DNA of 24,436 nt. Source: Clostridia bacterium (GTDB taxonomy: Bacteria > Bacillota > Clostridia > TANB77 > CAG-508). Under the pieces are notes generated by a model that had not been told where the DNA came from, made no database searches, and saw nothing but the letters and a program-made list of their open reading frames with translations. The stretch is from contig CAADYC010000003.1 in assembly GCA_900753165.1 (NCBI GenBank), positions 1-24,436 of the forward strand. The letters are read 5' to 3'. Position 1 is the stretch's first letter. Every line of letters begins with the position of its first letter. Below, piece after piece: positions 7,764 to 14,731 of this stretch. A program made the translations under genes and the position numbers.

Positions 7764-7804
7764 TTAGATGTTTTATAAAATTTTCTTATTAATAAAACAT
7801 CTAA
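7764..7804. repeat. 13-bp inverted repeat between the two tRNA-Gln copies
   Basis: TTAGATGTTTTAT (7764-7776) and ATAAAACATCTAA (7792-7804) are perfect inverted copies with a 15-nt loop. A further GTTAGAT lies at 7751-7757. Repeats of this kind near an attachment site could be integrase/excisionase arm sites or a transcriptional hairpin. Confidence 0.6.
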
Positions 7805-7854
7805 GCCTTATATTTCAAGTGTTTCATAAATTGTTGTTTTAGGGAAACCTACAA

Positions 7855-7893
7855 GAGTCAGAGTCCGATGCCTTACCACTTGGCGATACCCCA
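7855..7893 (-). pseudogene. 5' half of a second tRNA-Gln(CUG), broken after the anticodon loop
   Basis: The first 25 nt match the intact tRNA-Gln exactly (acceptor 5' strand, D arm). A different anticodon-stem strand, TCGGA, is followed by the same loop CTCTGAC and TC. From 7854 leftward no anticodon-stem partner, T arm or acceptor 3' strand can be found. The fragment therefore ends at or just after the anticodon loop, a usual crossover region for tyrosine integrases in tRNA genes. It is not a recent copy of the intact gene because the anticodon stems differ. Confidence 0.85.
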
Positions 7894-7910
7894 ATATAAA
7901 ATTCAAATTT

Positions 7911-7939
7911 ATACTACCACATTTTTAGGATTTTGTCTA
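7911..7939 (-). promoter_or_regulatory. Probable promoter of the broken tRNA-Gln
   Basis: On the minus strand TAGACA (7934-7939) and TAGTAT (7911-7916) are 17 bases apart. The predicted start is about 11 bases before the fragment's first base, as expected for a genuine tRNA promoter. This suggests the fragment is the 5' part of the resident tRNA gene. Confidence 0.55.
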
Positions 7940-8006
7940 CAATTCAACACACAAAATTTATATTAATTATCAACAATTGTCACAGTTAAGTAATCAAAAT
8001 ACCCAA

Positions 8007-8504
8007 CTATAATTCAACAATTATCCCTGTATTAATTTCTAACATTTCACTTTCCAACCCACCTACATCTATTGCCGTTCCCTCTAAAATATTTAATTTC
8101 AAATTTCCATCTTCTTGTAAATTTTTCAACTGAATCTCATACACTTTACAATTTTCTATATCTTTAATCTCATTAAATTTTATATCAACATCTTCTAATA
8201 TTTTTTCACCTATTTGAACATTTACATGTTTTTTATCTAAAAACACATCTTTTAAATTTTTATCAACAATTTTTAACCTAATTACTATATTAGTATCTTT
8301 ATTTGCATAATCTTTATCATCAGTATTACTATTATCTATATAAACCAATTCTATTTTAGGCTTAGTTCTATCAATATTAACATTTGCTACATAGAATTCA
8401 TTTATAAATACATATTTTGCATATATATGTGAAAATGAAAATATTGTACAAAAAATTACAACTACAATTATAAATATTTTTATTAAAACTTTTATAAAAA
8501 TCAC
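8007..8504 (-). CDS. Membrane-anchored or exported protein, third gene of the SipW-type cluster
   Basis: A 165-residue protein with an N-terminal hydrophobic segment at about residues 5-26 (KIFIIVVVIFCTIFSFS) followed by a YAKYV motif. The remaining ~135 residues are extracellular, probably beta-rich (TKPKIELVYID, then NIVIRLKIVDKNLKDVF), reminiscent of an Ig-like fold. The only conventional start is a GTG at 8504 that directly abuts AAAGG, too close for normal initiation, so the true start is uncertain. It follows the second exported-protein gene by 13 bases and is probably co-transcribed with it. No enzyme motif is visible; a surface or matrix role is inferred from its neighbours. Confidence 0.7.
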   Translation of the reverse strand: MIFIKVLIKIFIIVVVIFCTIFSFSHIYAKYVFINEFYVANVNIDRTKPKIELVYIDNSNTDDKDYANKDTNIVIRLKIVDKNLKDVFLDKKHVNVQIGEKILEDVDIKFNEIKDIENCKVYEIQLKNLQEDGNLKLNILEGTAIDVGGLESEMLEINTGIIVEL

Positions 8505-8517
8505 CCTTTCTTCAACT

Positions 8518-9084
8518 TTATATATTTTGAATTGTATTAACTTTTACCTGAATTTTTCCAATGATATCTTCTAAAATGTTATTTTCATTATCATAAAATA
8601 TTTTGATTTTATATTCTCTTTCTTCTTTATTACTTTTTGAAAGTATAATATCTTCTGTCTTTCCTTCAATCAAATCTATTTTGTTTTCATCTTGATATAC
8701 TTCAACACTAATTGCATCATTTAAATTTGATATTATTTCAACATTATATTTTAAATCTATCTCTGATACTTTATTTTGTTCATTATAATTTTTAACTTTA
8801 AACACATATTCTCCATTTTCTTTGCTTTTCGTTATATCTACAGTGGGATTGTTTTCTACTATAAAAATAGGTTCAGCAATTTGAGCTTGTCCTTTTATTA
8901 TAATTTCATTTATAATTTTTGCCATACTATATCCACCCAAAAACAATAATATAACAATAAAAATTATTAATAATGCAGTTATAAACTTAGTATTCTTATT
9001 TTGACTATTTTTATTTTCATATATTTTCTCTCTACTTACTATTGGCAAGTTATTATATTTAATATTTTTATTTTTTATAATCAT
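8518..9084 (-). CDS. SipW-type exported protein, second gene of the cluster
   Basis: A 188-residue protein with a ~32-residue basic N-terminal tail, a hydrophobic segment at about 33-52 (FITALLIIFIVILLFLGGYS) and then a short helix with IIIKGQAQIAEPIF. That pattern, hydrophobic helix followed by G-x-A-x-(I/V)-A at the start of the mature part, matches the SipW-dependent signal type of TasA/CalY-like proteins. The rest is beta-rich and acidic. The ATG at 9084 has AAAGGAA about 10 bases upstream. It lies about 65 bases after the first gene. No sipW-like signal peptidase is in the window. Confidence 0.7.
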   Translation of the reverse strand: MIIKNKNIKYNNLPIVSREKIYENKNSQNKNTKFITALLIIFIVILLFLGGYSMAKIINEIIIKGQAQIAEPIFIVENNPTVDITKSKENGEYVFKVKNYNEQNKVSEIDLKYNVEIISNLNDAISVEVYQDENKIDLIEGKTEDIILSKSNKEEREYKIKIFYDNENNILEDIIGKIQVKVNTIQNI

Positions 9085-9148
9085 TAATTTTATTCCTTTC
9101 TTTTTTATATAAATTAAATAAATACATTTTCATATTTTTTATATTTTT

Positions 9149-9736
9149 CTAACCTTGTGGCATAACTTGTGTTCCAGAAACAATTATATCAAAATTATAA
9201 TCCCTGATTTCTTTTGCTTCTTTTGTATCAATCATATCACTTTTTAAAATTTCTTGGGCATTTAACCCTGTTTCATATTTCCAATTCCATCCTATTATAA
9301 TATCTTTTGCTTTTTCTTCATCATTTGTATTTATTGTACCTATCAAATCTTTTTGCAATTGTTCTAAAGAATCATAAGTATTACCATTATATACAAACTT
9401 TAAATTTGTAGGTTTTTGAGTTTCATTTTCAAATTTTATAACATAGTTGATTCCTACTTCTGTTCCTGTTGCATCTAATTTTATTTGAAAATTTCCATCT
9501 GTTCCAGGTGCTATTTTGTTATTAACTAAAGTTGAGTTATTCATTGTAGATTTTAAAGAAATTGTTTGCATTTTTTCTTCATTTTCATTTACTTTAAAAC
9601 TCCAACTTGCAACTTCAGCACTTCCTTTGCCTCTAACTTTTGACATATATTGAGCATATGCTCGTCCTCCTATAAAAGCTAAAAGTATAGCAATAATCGC
9701 AATTATTAATAATACTATTTTCTTGTTTTTTCTCAA
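9149..9736 (-). CDS. SipW-dependent-type signal peptide protein (TasA/CalY-like), first gene
   Basis: About 195 residues. The N-terminus has KKNKK, a hydrophobic core (IVLLIIAIIAILLAFIGG) and RAYAQYMSKVRGKGSAEVASWSF, quoted here in parts as RAYAQYMS and GSAEVASWSF. This is the arrangement of SipW-type signals. The C-terminus ends IIVSGTQVMPQG, close to the VTGTQVQP-type ending of TasA/camelysin-like proteins. The longest frame starts at an ATG at 9742 only 1 base after GGAGG; the TTG at 9736 with a 7-base gap is the better start. A consensus promoter lies at 9864-9892 with tandem 0A-like boxes behind it. Likely exported and possibly a matrix or fibre subunit; function inferred. Confidence 0.75.
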   Translation of the reverse strand: MRKNKKIVLLIIAIIAILLAFIGGRAYAQYMSKVRGKGSAEVASWSFKVNENEEKMQTISLKSTMNNSTLVNNKIAPGTDGNFQIKLDATGTEVGINYVIKFENETQKPTNLKFVYNGNTYDSLEQLQKDLIGTINTNDEEKAKDIIIGWNWKYETGLNAQEILKSDMIDTKEAKEIRDYNFDIIVSGTQVMPQG

Positions 9737-9863
9737 TAGCATTCCTCCCTTTTATTTAATTTTAATTTTTTGGATTTTTTTAGATTTTGATTTAAGCAAA
9801 GTTCATATAAACATTGAACCGCTTTTTTGATTTAAATTATAAAAAATATGAAAATGTAAATTG

Positions 9864-9892
9864 ATTATACTTCGTATATGCATATTTGTCAA
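9864..9892 (-). promoter_or_regulatory. Sigma-A promoter of the SipW-type cluster
   Basis: On the minus strand TTGACA (9887-9892) and TATAAT (9864-9869) are exactly 17 bases apart. The predicted start near 9857 gives a leader of about 115-120 nt before the first exported-protein gene. Confidence 0.85.
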
Positions 9893-9901
9893 CAAAAAGA
9901 T

Positions 9902-9918
9902 TTCGACAAAATTTGACA
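9902..9918 (-). promoter_or_regulatory. Tandem Spo0A-box-like heptamers upstream of the SipW-type cluster
   Basis: On the minus strand TGTCAAA and TGTCGAA are separated by 3 bases, giving 10-bp periodicity. TGTCGAA is the canonical 0A box. The pair lies at about -45 to -61 from the predicted start, a place where an activator could contact polymerase. Confidence 0.5.
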
Positions 9919-9951
9919 AATGTTTACTTGAATTTTGCACTAATATATAAC

Positions 9952-9976
9952 AAAAAGACATGTTTTTTACATGCCT
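9952..9976 (-). terminator. Terminator after the small membrane protein gene
   Basis: On the minus strand AGGCATGT (9969-9976) pairs with ACATGTCT (9956-9963) around a 5-nt loop, with one G-T pair and a T-run following. It ends the transcript of the gene at 9997-10383. Confidence 0.75.
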
Positions 9977-9996
9977 TTACTCAAATTATTTTATAA

Positions 9997-10383
9997 TTAT
10001 TTTCTATTCACCCCTATTATTCCTCCTAAAATTCCAAATATAATTGCTGTAATTATCATTATTATTGATTGTAGATTTAATGAAAATTTCCAATTTAAAA
10101 TACTTGATATCAAATATATTATTAATATATAACCTATACCTATTATTCCCCCATTTAGTAATCCATTTTTTCTTATCTTTATATTTCCTATTGAACTTCC
10201 TATTAATATACTTATTGCTGTTATCATCATTATTACTGGATTTATTACATTTTCTTGTATATTTGTATATGTTAAAATAATTGAAAATATTAATAATAAA
10301 ACTAATGTTGTTATTAATGATATTCCTATTCCTTTTGCAATATTTTTTATAATATTATTTTCATTTATTTGTGTTTTTTCCAT
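9997..10383 (-). CDS. Four-TM small membrane protein, TIGR04086-like
   Basis: A 128-residue integral membrane protein with four hydrophobic segments at about 18-41, 47-63, 72-96 and 104-124. Glycine-rich helix packing motifs (GLLNGGIIGIGYI, FGILGGIIGVNRK) and this length match the TIGR04086 family of small Firmicute membrane proteins, whose role is unknown. GGAGG precedes the ATG at a good distance. A weak promoter (ATGACA, 19 bases, TATAAT) can be placed at 10411-10441. It is a single-gene unit ended by the hairpin at 9952-9976. Confidence 0.75.
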   Translation of the reverse strand: MEKTQINENNIIKNIAKGIGISLITTLVLLLIFSIILTYTNIQENVINPVIMMITAISILIGSSIGNIKIRKNGLLNGGIIGIGYILIIYLISSILNWKFSLNLQSIIMIITAIIFGILGGIIGVNRK

Positions 10384-10472
10384 AATTTTTCCTCCAATGT
10401 TTTTTATTAAATTATATTAATTATTTTAAAGTTTATGTCATTTATTAAAATAAAATTTTTTTATAAATTCTC

Positions 10473-10502
10473 TTGACAAATAGCATATAAATGAGTTAAA
10501 AT
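10473..10502 (+). promoter_or_regulatory. Promoter of the tRNA-His/tRNA-Gln unit
   Basis: TTGACA at 10473-10478 and TAAAAT at 10497-10502 are 18 bases apart, about 25 bases before the processed tRNA-His 5' end. Confidence 0.7.
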
Positions 10503-10534
10503 AGAAAAGTGCCAAGAACAAGCACGGAAACTAT

Positions 10535-10612
10535 GGTGGATGTAGCGTAGTTGGTTAACGCGCCAGTTTGTGGCACTGGAGACCGTGGGTTCGAGTCCCA
10601 TCTTCCACCCCA
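10535..10612 (+). tRNA. tRNA-His(GUG)
   Basis: Cloverleaf with the extra 5' G (G-1) opposite C73, acceptor GTGGATG/CTTCCAC, anticodon loop TTGTGGC with anticodon GTG, T arm GTGGG-TTCGAGT-CCCAT and encoded CCA. The sixth acceptor pair is a T-T mismatch. It shares a transcript with the tRNA-Gln that follows 8 bases later. Confidence 0.93.
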
Positions 10613-10620
10613 GTATATAT

Positions 10621-10695
10621 TGGACTGTAGCCAAGCGGTAAGGCACCAGACTTTGACTCTGGCATGCGCTAGTTCGAATCTAGCCAGTCCAGCCA
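10621..10695 (+). tRNA. tRNA-Gln(UUG)
   Basis: Cloverleaf with acceptor TGGACTG/CAGTCCA, D stem GCC/GGC, anticodon stem CCAGA/TCTGG with loop CTTTGAC (anticodon TTG), T loop TTCGAAT and encoded CCA. This is the wobble-reading Gln tRNA, able in principle to decode both CAA and CAG. Confidence 0.95.
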
Positions 10696-10702
10696 AAATT
10701 TT

Positions 10703-10738
10703 AAGGAGCATCAATAAGATGCTCCTTTTATTTATTTA
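10703..10738. terminator. Terminator after the tRNA pair, before the convergent L,D-transpeptidase gene
   Basis: A 10-bp perfect stem, AAGGAGCATC (10703-10712) with GATGCTCCTT (10718-10727), has a 5-nt loop and a T-rich tail on the + strand. The stop codon of the convergent gene lies in the tail, so it may serve both strands. Confidence 0.85.
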
Positions 10739-12114
10739 GACTTGTAAACAATTATTGGCATAGTTTTATCTACAATATTATAGATTTCCCTTGCCTTATC
10801 AAACGGAAGATTCACACAACCATGTGAACCACTTGTAAGATATATGTCACCTCCAAAACTTTTTCTCCAAGTTGCATCATGAAGTCCAACATTTCCATTA
10901 AATGGCATCCAATAATTGACAGGTGTACTATAATTATCACCATTTAAAGTTGCATGCTCCTGTTTATAAGTCAAAAAGCATATTCCAGTAGGTGTATCAT
11001 AACCTTTAGAAACACAACCAGTAACACAATCTGCTTCAACTTTAAGATTTCCATCTACATATACCCAAACTTTTTGTCTAGATATATCTATTTCAACATA
11101 TGTATTACCTAAACCACTATTTTTATTTGAAATTTCTTCTTTTCTATAAATAGGTCTTCTTTCTATCTTTTTATTACTATTTAAATCCTCCTTAAGTTGC
11201 TCTATTTCATTATCAACATCAAGCTGATAACCATAGTTTCCTCCTTTTATAGAAATTTTTTTCTTCTTCCCAGTTGGCTTAAATTTCCGTTTTTTTCCAA
11301 CTGTTTCTGACATTTTTTTCAAATCTTCTGAAACAAACTTTTTTAAACAATTATTCCATTTTTTCTCATCAAAATCATATTTAGTGCCATCATAATTAAG
11401 CCACAGATGTAAAATATCTGCATCTAAAACATATTCTTTTTCATTTGGAAGCTGATATACAACACTTGATGATATTTTTGAATTTAATTTTTTCAATTCT
11501 TCATCCTTGTTTGGTACTTTATAATACTCATTTGAAACAACGACTGTATCTTTTCCATTTTTTATTTCATTTAGTACTAAATTTGTAATATCATCTATAT
11601 CTAAATAATATGTTGTTTTACCATCAACTTCAATCTTTTTTTTATTATCATTATATGCATAATATAATTCTGATTTTTCTTCTATATACTCCTTTTTGAA
11701 TTGCTTAAATGTTAAAAGCTGTTTCTTAAATTGTTTCTTGTTATATTTCACTCCTTGAATATTATATTCTCTTCCTAATAAATAAAAACTAACATTTTGC
11801 TCATATTTTATCTGCTCCAGTTCTTTTTTCAAACTTTCTACTTGAATAATTTCGGAACAATTTATTTTTTCCGTGGTATTACCTTTAAAAATAATTGTTA
11901 CTTCTTTAGGAATGCTTTCTTTTATTTTCTTTGTAGCCTCATCAATTGTTGCTGATGAACAATCAATTCCATTTATTACAGTGTTTTTATAAAACACTTC
12001 CTTGTAATTAGTTTTTACAAAAGAATACACTAAAAGTATTGCTAATATTATTAATTCTAGAATAATCCAGCAAGCTTTCCGTCTAACTCCCATCCGTTTT
12101 GTTTTCTTTGTCAT
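10732..12114 (-). CDS. L,D-transpeptidase (YkuD) with PG_binding_4-like region
   Basis: A 460-residue membrane-anchored cell-wall enzyme that makes 3-3 peptidoglycan cross-links or attaches proteins to the wall. The N-terminus is basic (KKTKRMGVRRK) with one TM helix at about 13-31. The middle (about 45-320) resembles the peptidoglycan-binding PG_binding_4 region common in Clostridia. The YkuD catalytic domain is C-terminal: YVEIDISRQKVWVYVDG, PTGICFLTY, MPFNGNVGLHDA and the active-site SGSHGCVNLP with nucleophile Cys433. AGGAGG lies 8 bases before the ATG. A consensus promoter at 12177-12205 drives it, back to back with the mutS2 promoter. Confidence 0.93.
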   Translation of the reverse strand: MTKKTKRMGVRRKACWIILELIILAILLVYSFVKTNYKEVFYKNTVINGIDCSSATIDEATKKIKESIPKEVTIIFKGNTTEKINCSEIIQVESLKKELEQIKYEQNVSFYLLGREYNIQGVKYNKKQFKKQLLTFKQFKKEYIEEKSELYYAYNDNKKKIEVDGKTTYYLDIDDITNLVLNEIKNGKDTVVVSNEYYKVPNKDEELKKLNSKISSSVVYQLPNEKEYVLDADILHLWLNYDGTKYDFDEKKWNNCLKKFVSEDLKKMSETVGKKRKFKPTGKKKKISIKGGNYGYQLDVDNEIEQLKEDLNSNKKIERRPIYRKEEISNKNSGLGNTYVEIDISRQKVWVYVDGNLKVEADCVTGCVSKGYDTPTGICFLTYKQEHATLNGDNYSTPVNYWMPFNGNVGLHDATWRKSFGGDIYLTSGSHGCVNLPFDKAREIYNIVDKTMPIIVYKSK

Positions 12115-12176
12115 AAATAAATCCTCCTAACTTAATAAAATATTTATTTTATTTTTTTATAATTGCAGCATTTTTC

Positions 12177-12205
12177 ATTATACAATCTATTTAATTTGAA
12201 GTCAA
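12177..12205 (-). promoter_or_regulatory. Promoter of the L,D-transpeptidase gene
   Basis: On the minus strand TTGACT (12200-12205) and TATAAT (12177-12182) are 17 bases apart. Its -35 region is half of an inverted repeat shared with the mutS2 promoter. Confidence 0.8.
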
Positions 12206-12220
12206 CTTTTATTTGACTTC
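12198..12220. promoter_or_regulatory. Inverted repeat made of the two divergent -35 regions
   Basis: GAAGTCAA (12198-12205) and TTGACTTC (12213-12220) are perfect inverted copies with 7 bases between them. Each contains the TTGACT of one of the two divergent promoters, so a protein bound here would cover both. Confidence 0.7.
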
Positions 12221-12241
12221 TTTTCCCAATCTATGTATAAT
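12213..12241 (+). promoter_or_regulatory. Promoter of mutS2
   Basis: TTGACT at 12213-12218 and TATAAT at 12236-12241 are 17 bases apart. Predicted start near 12248, about 50 bases before the mutS2 ATG. Confidence 0.8.
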
Positions 12242-12296
12242 ATTATTAAAATTAACTGTTGAATAATTTAGCTATACATTAGAAAGGATTACAAAA

Positions 12297-14657
12297 ATGA
12301 GAAATTATTTAGAAAAAATAGAATATCAAAAAATATTAAATATATTATCAACATATGCCTCAACATACATAGGAAAAGAAAAATGTTCAACACTAACACC
12401 ATCAAAAAATAAAAAAGATGTACAAAATATGTTGAAAGAAACAGAGGAAGCACTTAACATCTTATATAGATGCAACACTCCTCCTCTTTCTGAAATCGCT
12501 GATAATACTAAAAATTTAAAAACAATTGAATCATATGGAACACTTTCTATAAAATCAATTTTAGAATTAGCAAACATTTTAAAAATGTCAGATGAACTAA
12601 AAAAATATTTTTACAATGATTTTCTAGATTCAAACGAATTTATGTATTTAACTAATATTTTTTCAAAACTATATTCAAATAGTTCAATTATAGAAAAAAT
12701 ATCTTATAGTATAATTGACGAAAATACAATTGATGATAGAGCATCAAAAAATTTGGCTTCTATACGTAAAAAACAAAGAAATATTGAACAAGATATAAAA
12801 ACAAAATTAAATACATTCTTGCATTCATCTACATACTCAAAATACATTCAAGAAAATGTTATTACAATTAGAAATGATCGTTATGTAATACCTGTAAAAG
12901 ACGAGTATAGAGGACAAATTAAAGGTTTTGTACATGATATTTCAAGTTCTGGTTCTACAGTATTTATTGAACCAATTTCAGTTTTTGAATTGAATAATGA
13001 ACTTGCTAATTTAAAAAATGAAGAAAACTTAGAAATAGAAAAAATTTTACAAGATTTGAGCAAATTATTTTACCCATATTCAAATGAAATAAAAGAAGAT
13101 ATTGAATGTATTGGAAAACTTGATTTTGCTTTTGCAAAGGCAAAATATTCAAAAGCTATACATGGTATAACACCTATAATAAATACACACAAACAAATCA
13201 TTTTAAAAGATGCGAAACATCCACTTTTAGACCAAGAAAAAGCAGTTCCTATTTCACTAGAATTAGGCACAACATTTAATACTTTAGTTATAACAGGTCC
13301 AAATACTGGTGGAAAAACTGTCACATTAAAGACTGTTGGACTTTTAACAGCAATGGCTTGTAGTGGTCTTAATATTCCAGCATCAACACAATCTTCTATT
13401 TATGTATTTGATAATATTTTTGCAGATATTGGTGATGACCAAAGTATTTCTGAATCACTTAGTACATTTTCTGCACACATGACAAATATTGTTGATATTG
13501 TTAAAAATTCAACAGAGAATTCATTAATTTTGGTAGACGAATTAGGTTCTGGAACAGACCCAGTCGAAGGTGCTTCACTTGCAATTAGTATTTTAGATTA
13601 CTTTAAATCCAATTCTTCTTTAACAGTTGCAACAACACATTATCAAGAGTTAAAGAAATATGCATTAACAAATGATGGCTTTGAAAACGCATCTGTTGAA
13701 TTTGATGTGAATACATTGTCACCTACTTACCACCTATTAATTGGTGTACCTGGAAAAAGTAATGCTTTTGAAATTAGTAGAAAACTTGGTTTACCAGATT
13801 CAATAATAAATGAAGCAAAAAGCAACTTGACAAAAAATGATATTGATTTTGAAGAATTACTTAAAAATATTTATGATAATAAATCTAAAATTGAAAATGA
13901 AAAATTAGAAATTTCTAAAAAACTAAATGAAATTTCAGAACTTAAAAAATCATTAGAACGTGATAATACAAAGCTTAATGAACAAGAACGTGAAATTATT
14001 AATAATGCTAAAATTCAGGCTAGAAATATTTTACTTGATGCAAAAGAAGAGGCAAATAAAATAATTTCTAAAATGAATGATGTTTCTAAATCTAATAGTG
14101 ATTTGAATAATTTAAGAAATAAACTTAATAACGACATAAAAAGTATTTCTACAACTTCATTAGCTAATAATATTGCAAAAGAATCAAAATCTGCTATTTC
14201 TATTGAAGATGCTAAACCTAACACAGAAGTTTTTATAACTACTTTAGGACAAAATGGTATTATAGTTTCTAATGTTTCAAAATCAAATGAAGTACAAGTT
14301 CAAGTTGGTAGTATGAAACTTAGTGTTAAATTAAAATATCTGGAAAAAATCGCCAATAAAAATAAGACTAATAAATCAACAAGTTCTTATAGTTCAGTTT
14401 CTAAAGCTAAAAATGTAAGTTCAGAAATTAATGTTATAGGACTAAATGTTGAAGAAGCAGTTTTTGCTGTTGATAAATTTTTAGATGACTGCTCTATCGC
14501 AAATCTTCAAACTGTAAGAATTGTTCATGGTAAAGGTACTGGAAAATTGCGTGAAGGTATTCACAAGTTTTTGAAATCAAACTCTCGTGTTAAATCTTTT
14601 AGAGTTGGTACTTATGGTGAAGGAGAAATGGGAGTTACAGTTGTTGAATTAAAATAA
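12297..14657 (+). CDS. mutS2: Endonuclease MutS2
   Basis: A 786-residue MutS2, the usual family length. This ATPase acts on collided ribosomes and recombination intermediates rather than in mismatch repair, and lacks the mismatch-binding N-terminal domain. Lever/core region at about 1-300; ATPase with Walker A GPNTGGKT (334-341) and Walker B LILVDELGSGTDP (D414, E415); TTHYQELK follows. A long coiled coil spans about 515-615, then a KOW-like segment (about 640-680) and the C-terminal Smr domain (about 710-786) with HGKGTGKLREG. The Smr LDLR-type motif reads INVIG here, which I believe is common in Clostridia. GAAAGGA precedes the ATG. It ends at a terminator before the convergent dCMP deaminase gene. 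Confidence 0.96.
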   Translation: MRNYLEKIEYQKILNILSTYASTYIGKEKCSTLTPSKNKKDVQNMLKETEEALNILYRCNTPPLSEIADNTKNLKTIESYGTLSIKSILELANILKMSDELKKYFYNDFLDSNEFMYLTNIFSKLYSNSSIIEKISYSIIDENTIDDRASKNLASIRKKQRNIEQDIKTKLNTFLHSSTYSKYIQENVITIRNDRYVIPVKDEYRGQIKGFVHDISSSGSTVFIEPISVFELNNELANLKNEENLEIEKILQDLSKLFYPYSNEIKEDIECIGKLDFAFAKAKYSKAIHGITPIINTHKQIILKDAKHPLLDQEKAVPISLELGTTFNTLVITGPNTGGKTVTLKTVGLLTAMACSGLNIPASTQSSIYVFDNIFADIGDDQSISESLSTFSAHMTNIVDIVKNSTENSLILVDELGSGTDPVEGASLAISILDYFKSNSSLTVATTHYQELKKYALTNDGFENASVEFDVNTLSPTYHLLIGVPGKSNAFEISRKLGLPDSIINEAKSNLTKNDIDFEELLKNIYDNKSKIENEKLEISKKLNEISELKKSLERDNTKLNEQEREIINNAKIQARNILLDAKEEANKIISKMNDVSKSNSDLNNLRNKLNNDIKSISTTSLANNIAKESKSAISIEDAKPNTEVFITTLGQNGIIVSNVSKSNEVQVQVGSMKLSVKLKYLEKIANKNKTNKSTSSYSSVSKAKNVSSEINVIGLNVEEAVFAVDKFLDDCSIANLQTVRIVHGKGTGKLREGIHKFLKSNSRVKSFRVGTYGEGEMGVTVVELK

Positions 14658-14730
14658 ACTGAATTTAAAGTTATAGAAAAAACAGATTTTACACAAAATC
14701 TGCTTTTTCCTCTGTTCTCAAATTCAGTTT
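14657..14730. terminator. Nested hairpin terminator between mutS2 and the dCMP deaminase gene
   Basis: An inner stem CAGATTTT (14683-14690) with AAAATCTG (14695-14702) is followed by CTTTTT. An outer 11-bp stem AAACTGAATTT with AAATTCAGTTT (14720-14730) is followed by another T-run. The two genes converge here, so both directions can use it. Confidence 0.8.
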
Positions 14731-14731
14731 T

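Noticed and set aside
9892..9921. Cluster of GTCAA/CGACAA/GACAA repeats as a possible CRISPR-like or iteron array
   Set aside because: Only three short imperfect copies, better explained as a -35 box plus two 0A-like heptamers.
10461..10739. Three short open frames across the tRNA-His/tRNA-Gln region on both strands
   Set aside because: They lie over the two tRNA genes and their flanks, overlap each other on opposite strands, and none shows a convincing ribosome binding site or domain.
14500..14657. MutS2 Smr domain lacking the LDLR motif (INVIG instead)
   Set aside because: The rest of the Smr domain including HGKGTG is intact, and to my knowledge this variant is common in clostridial MutS2, so it is lineage-typical rather than a defect.
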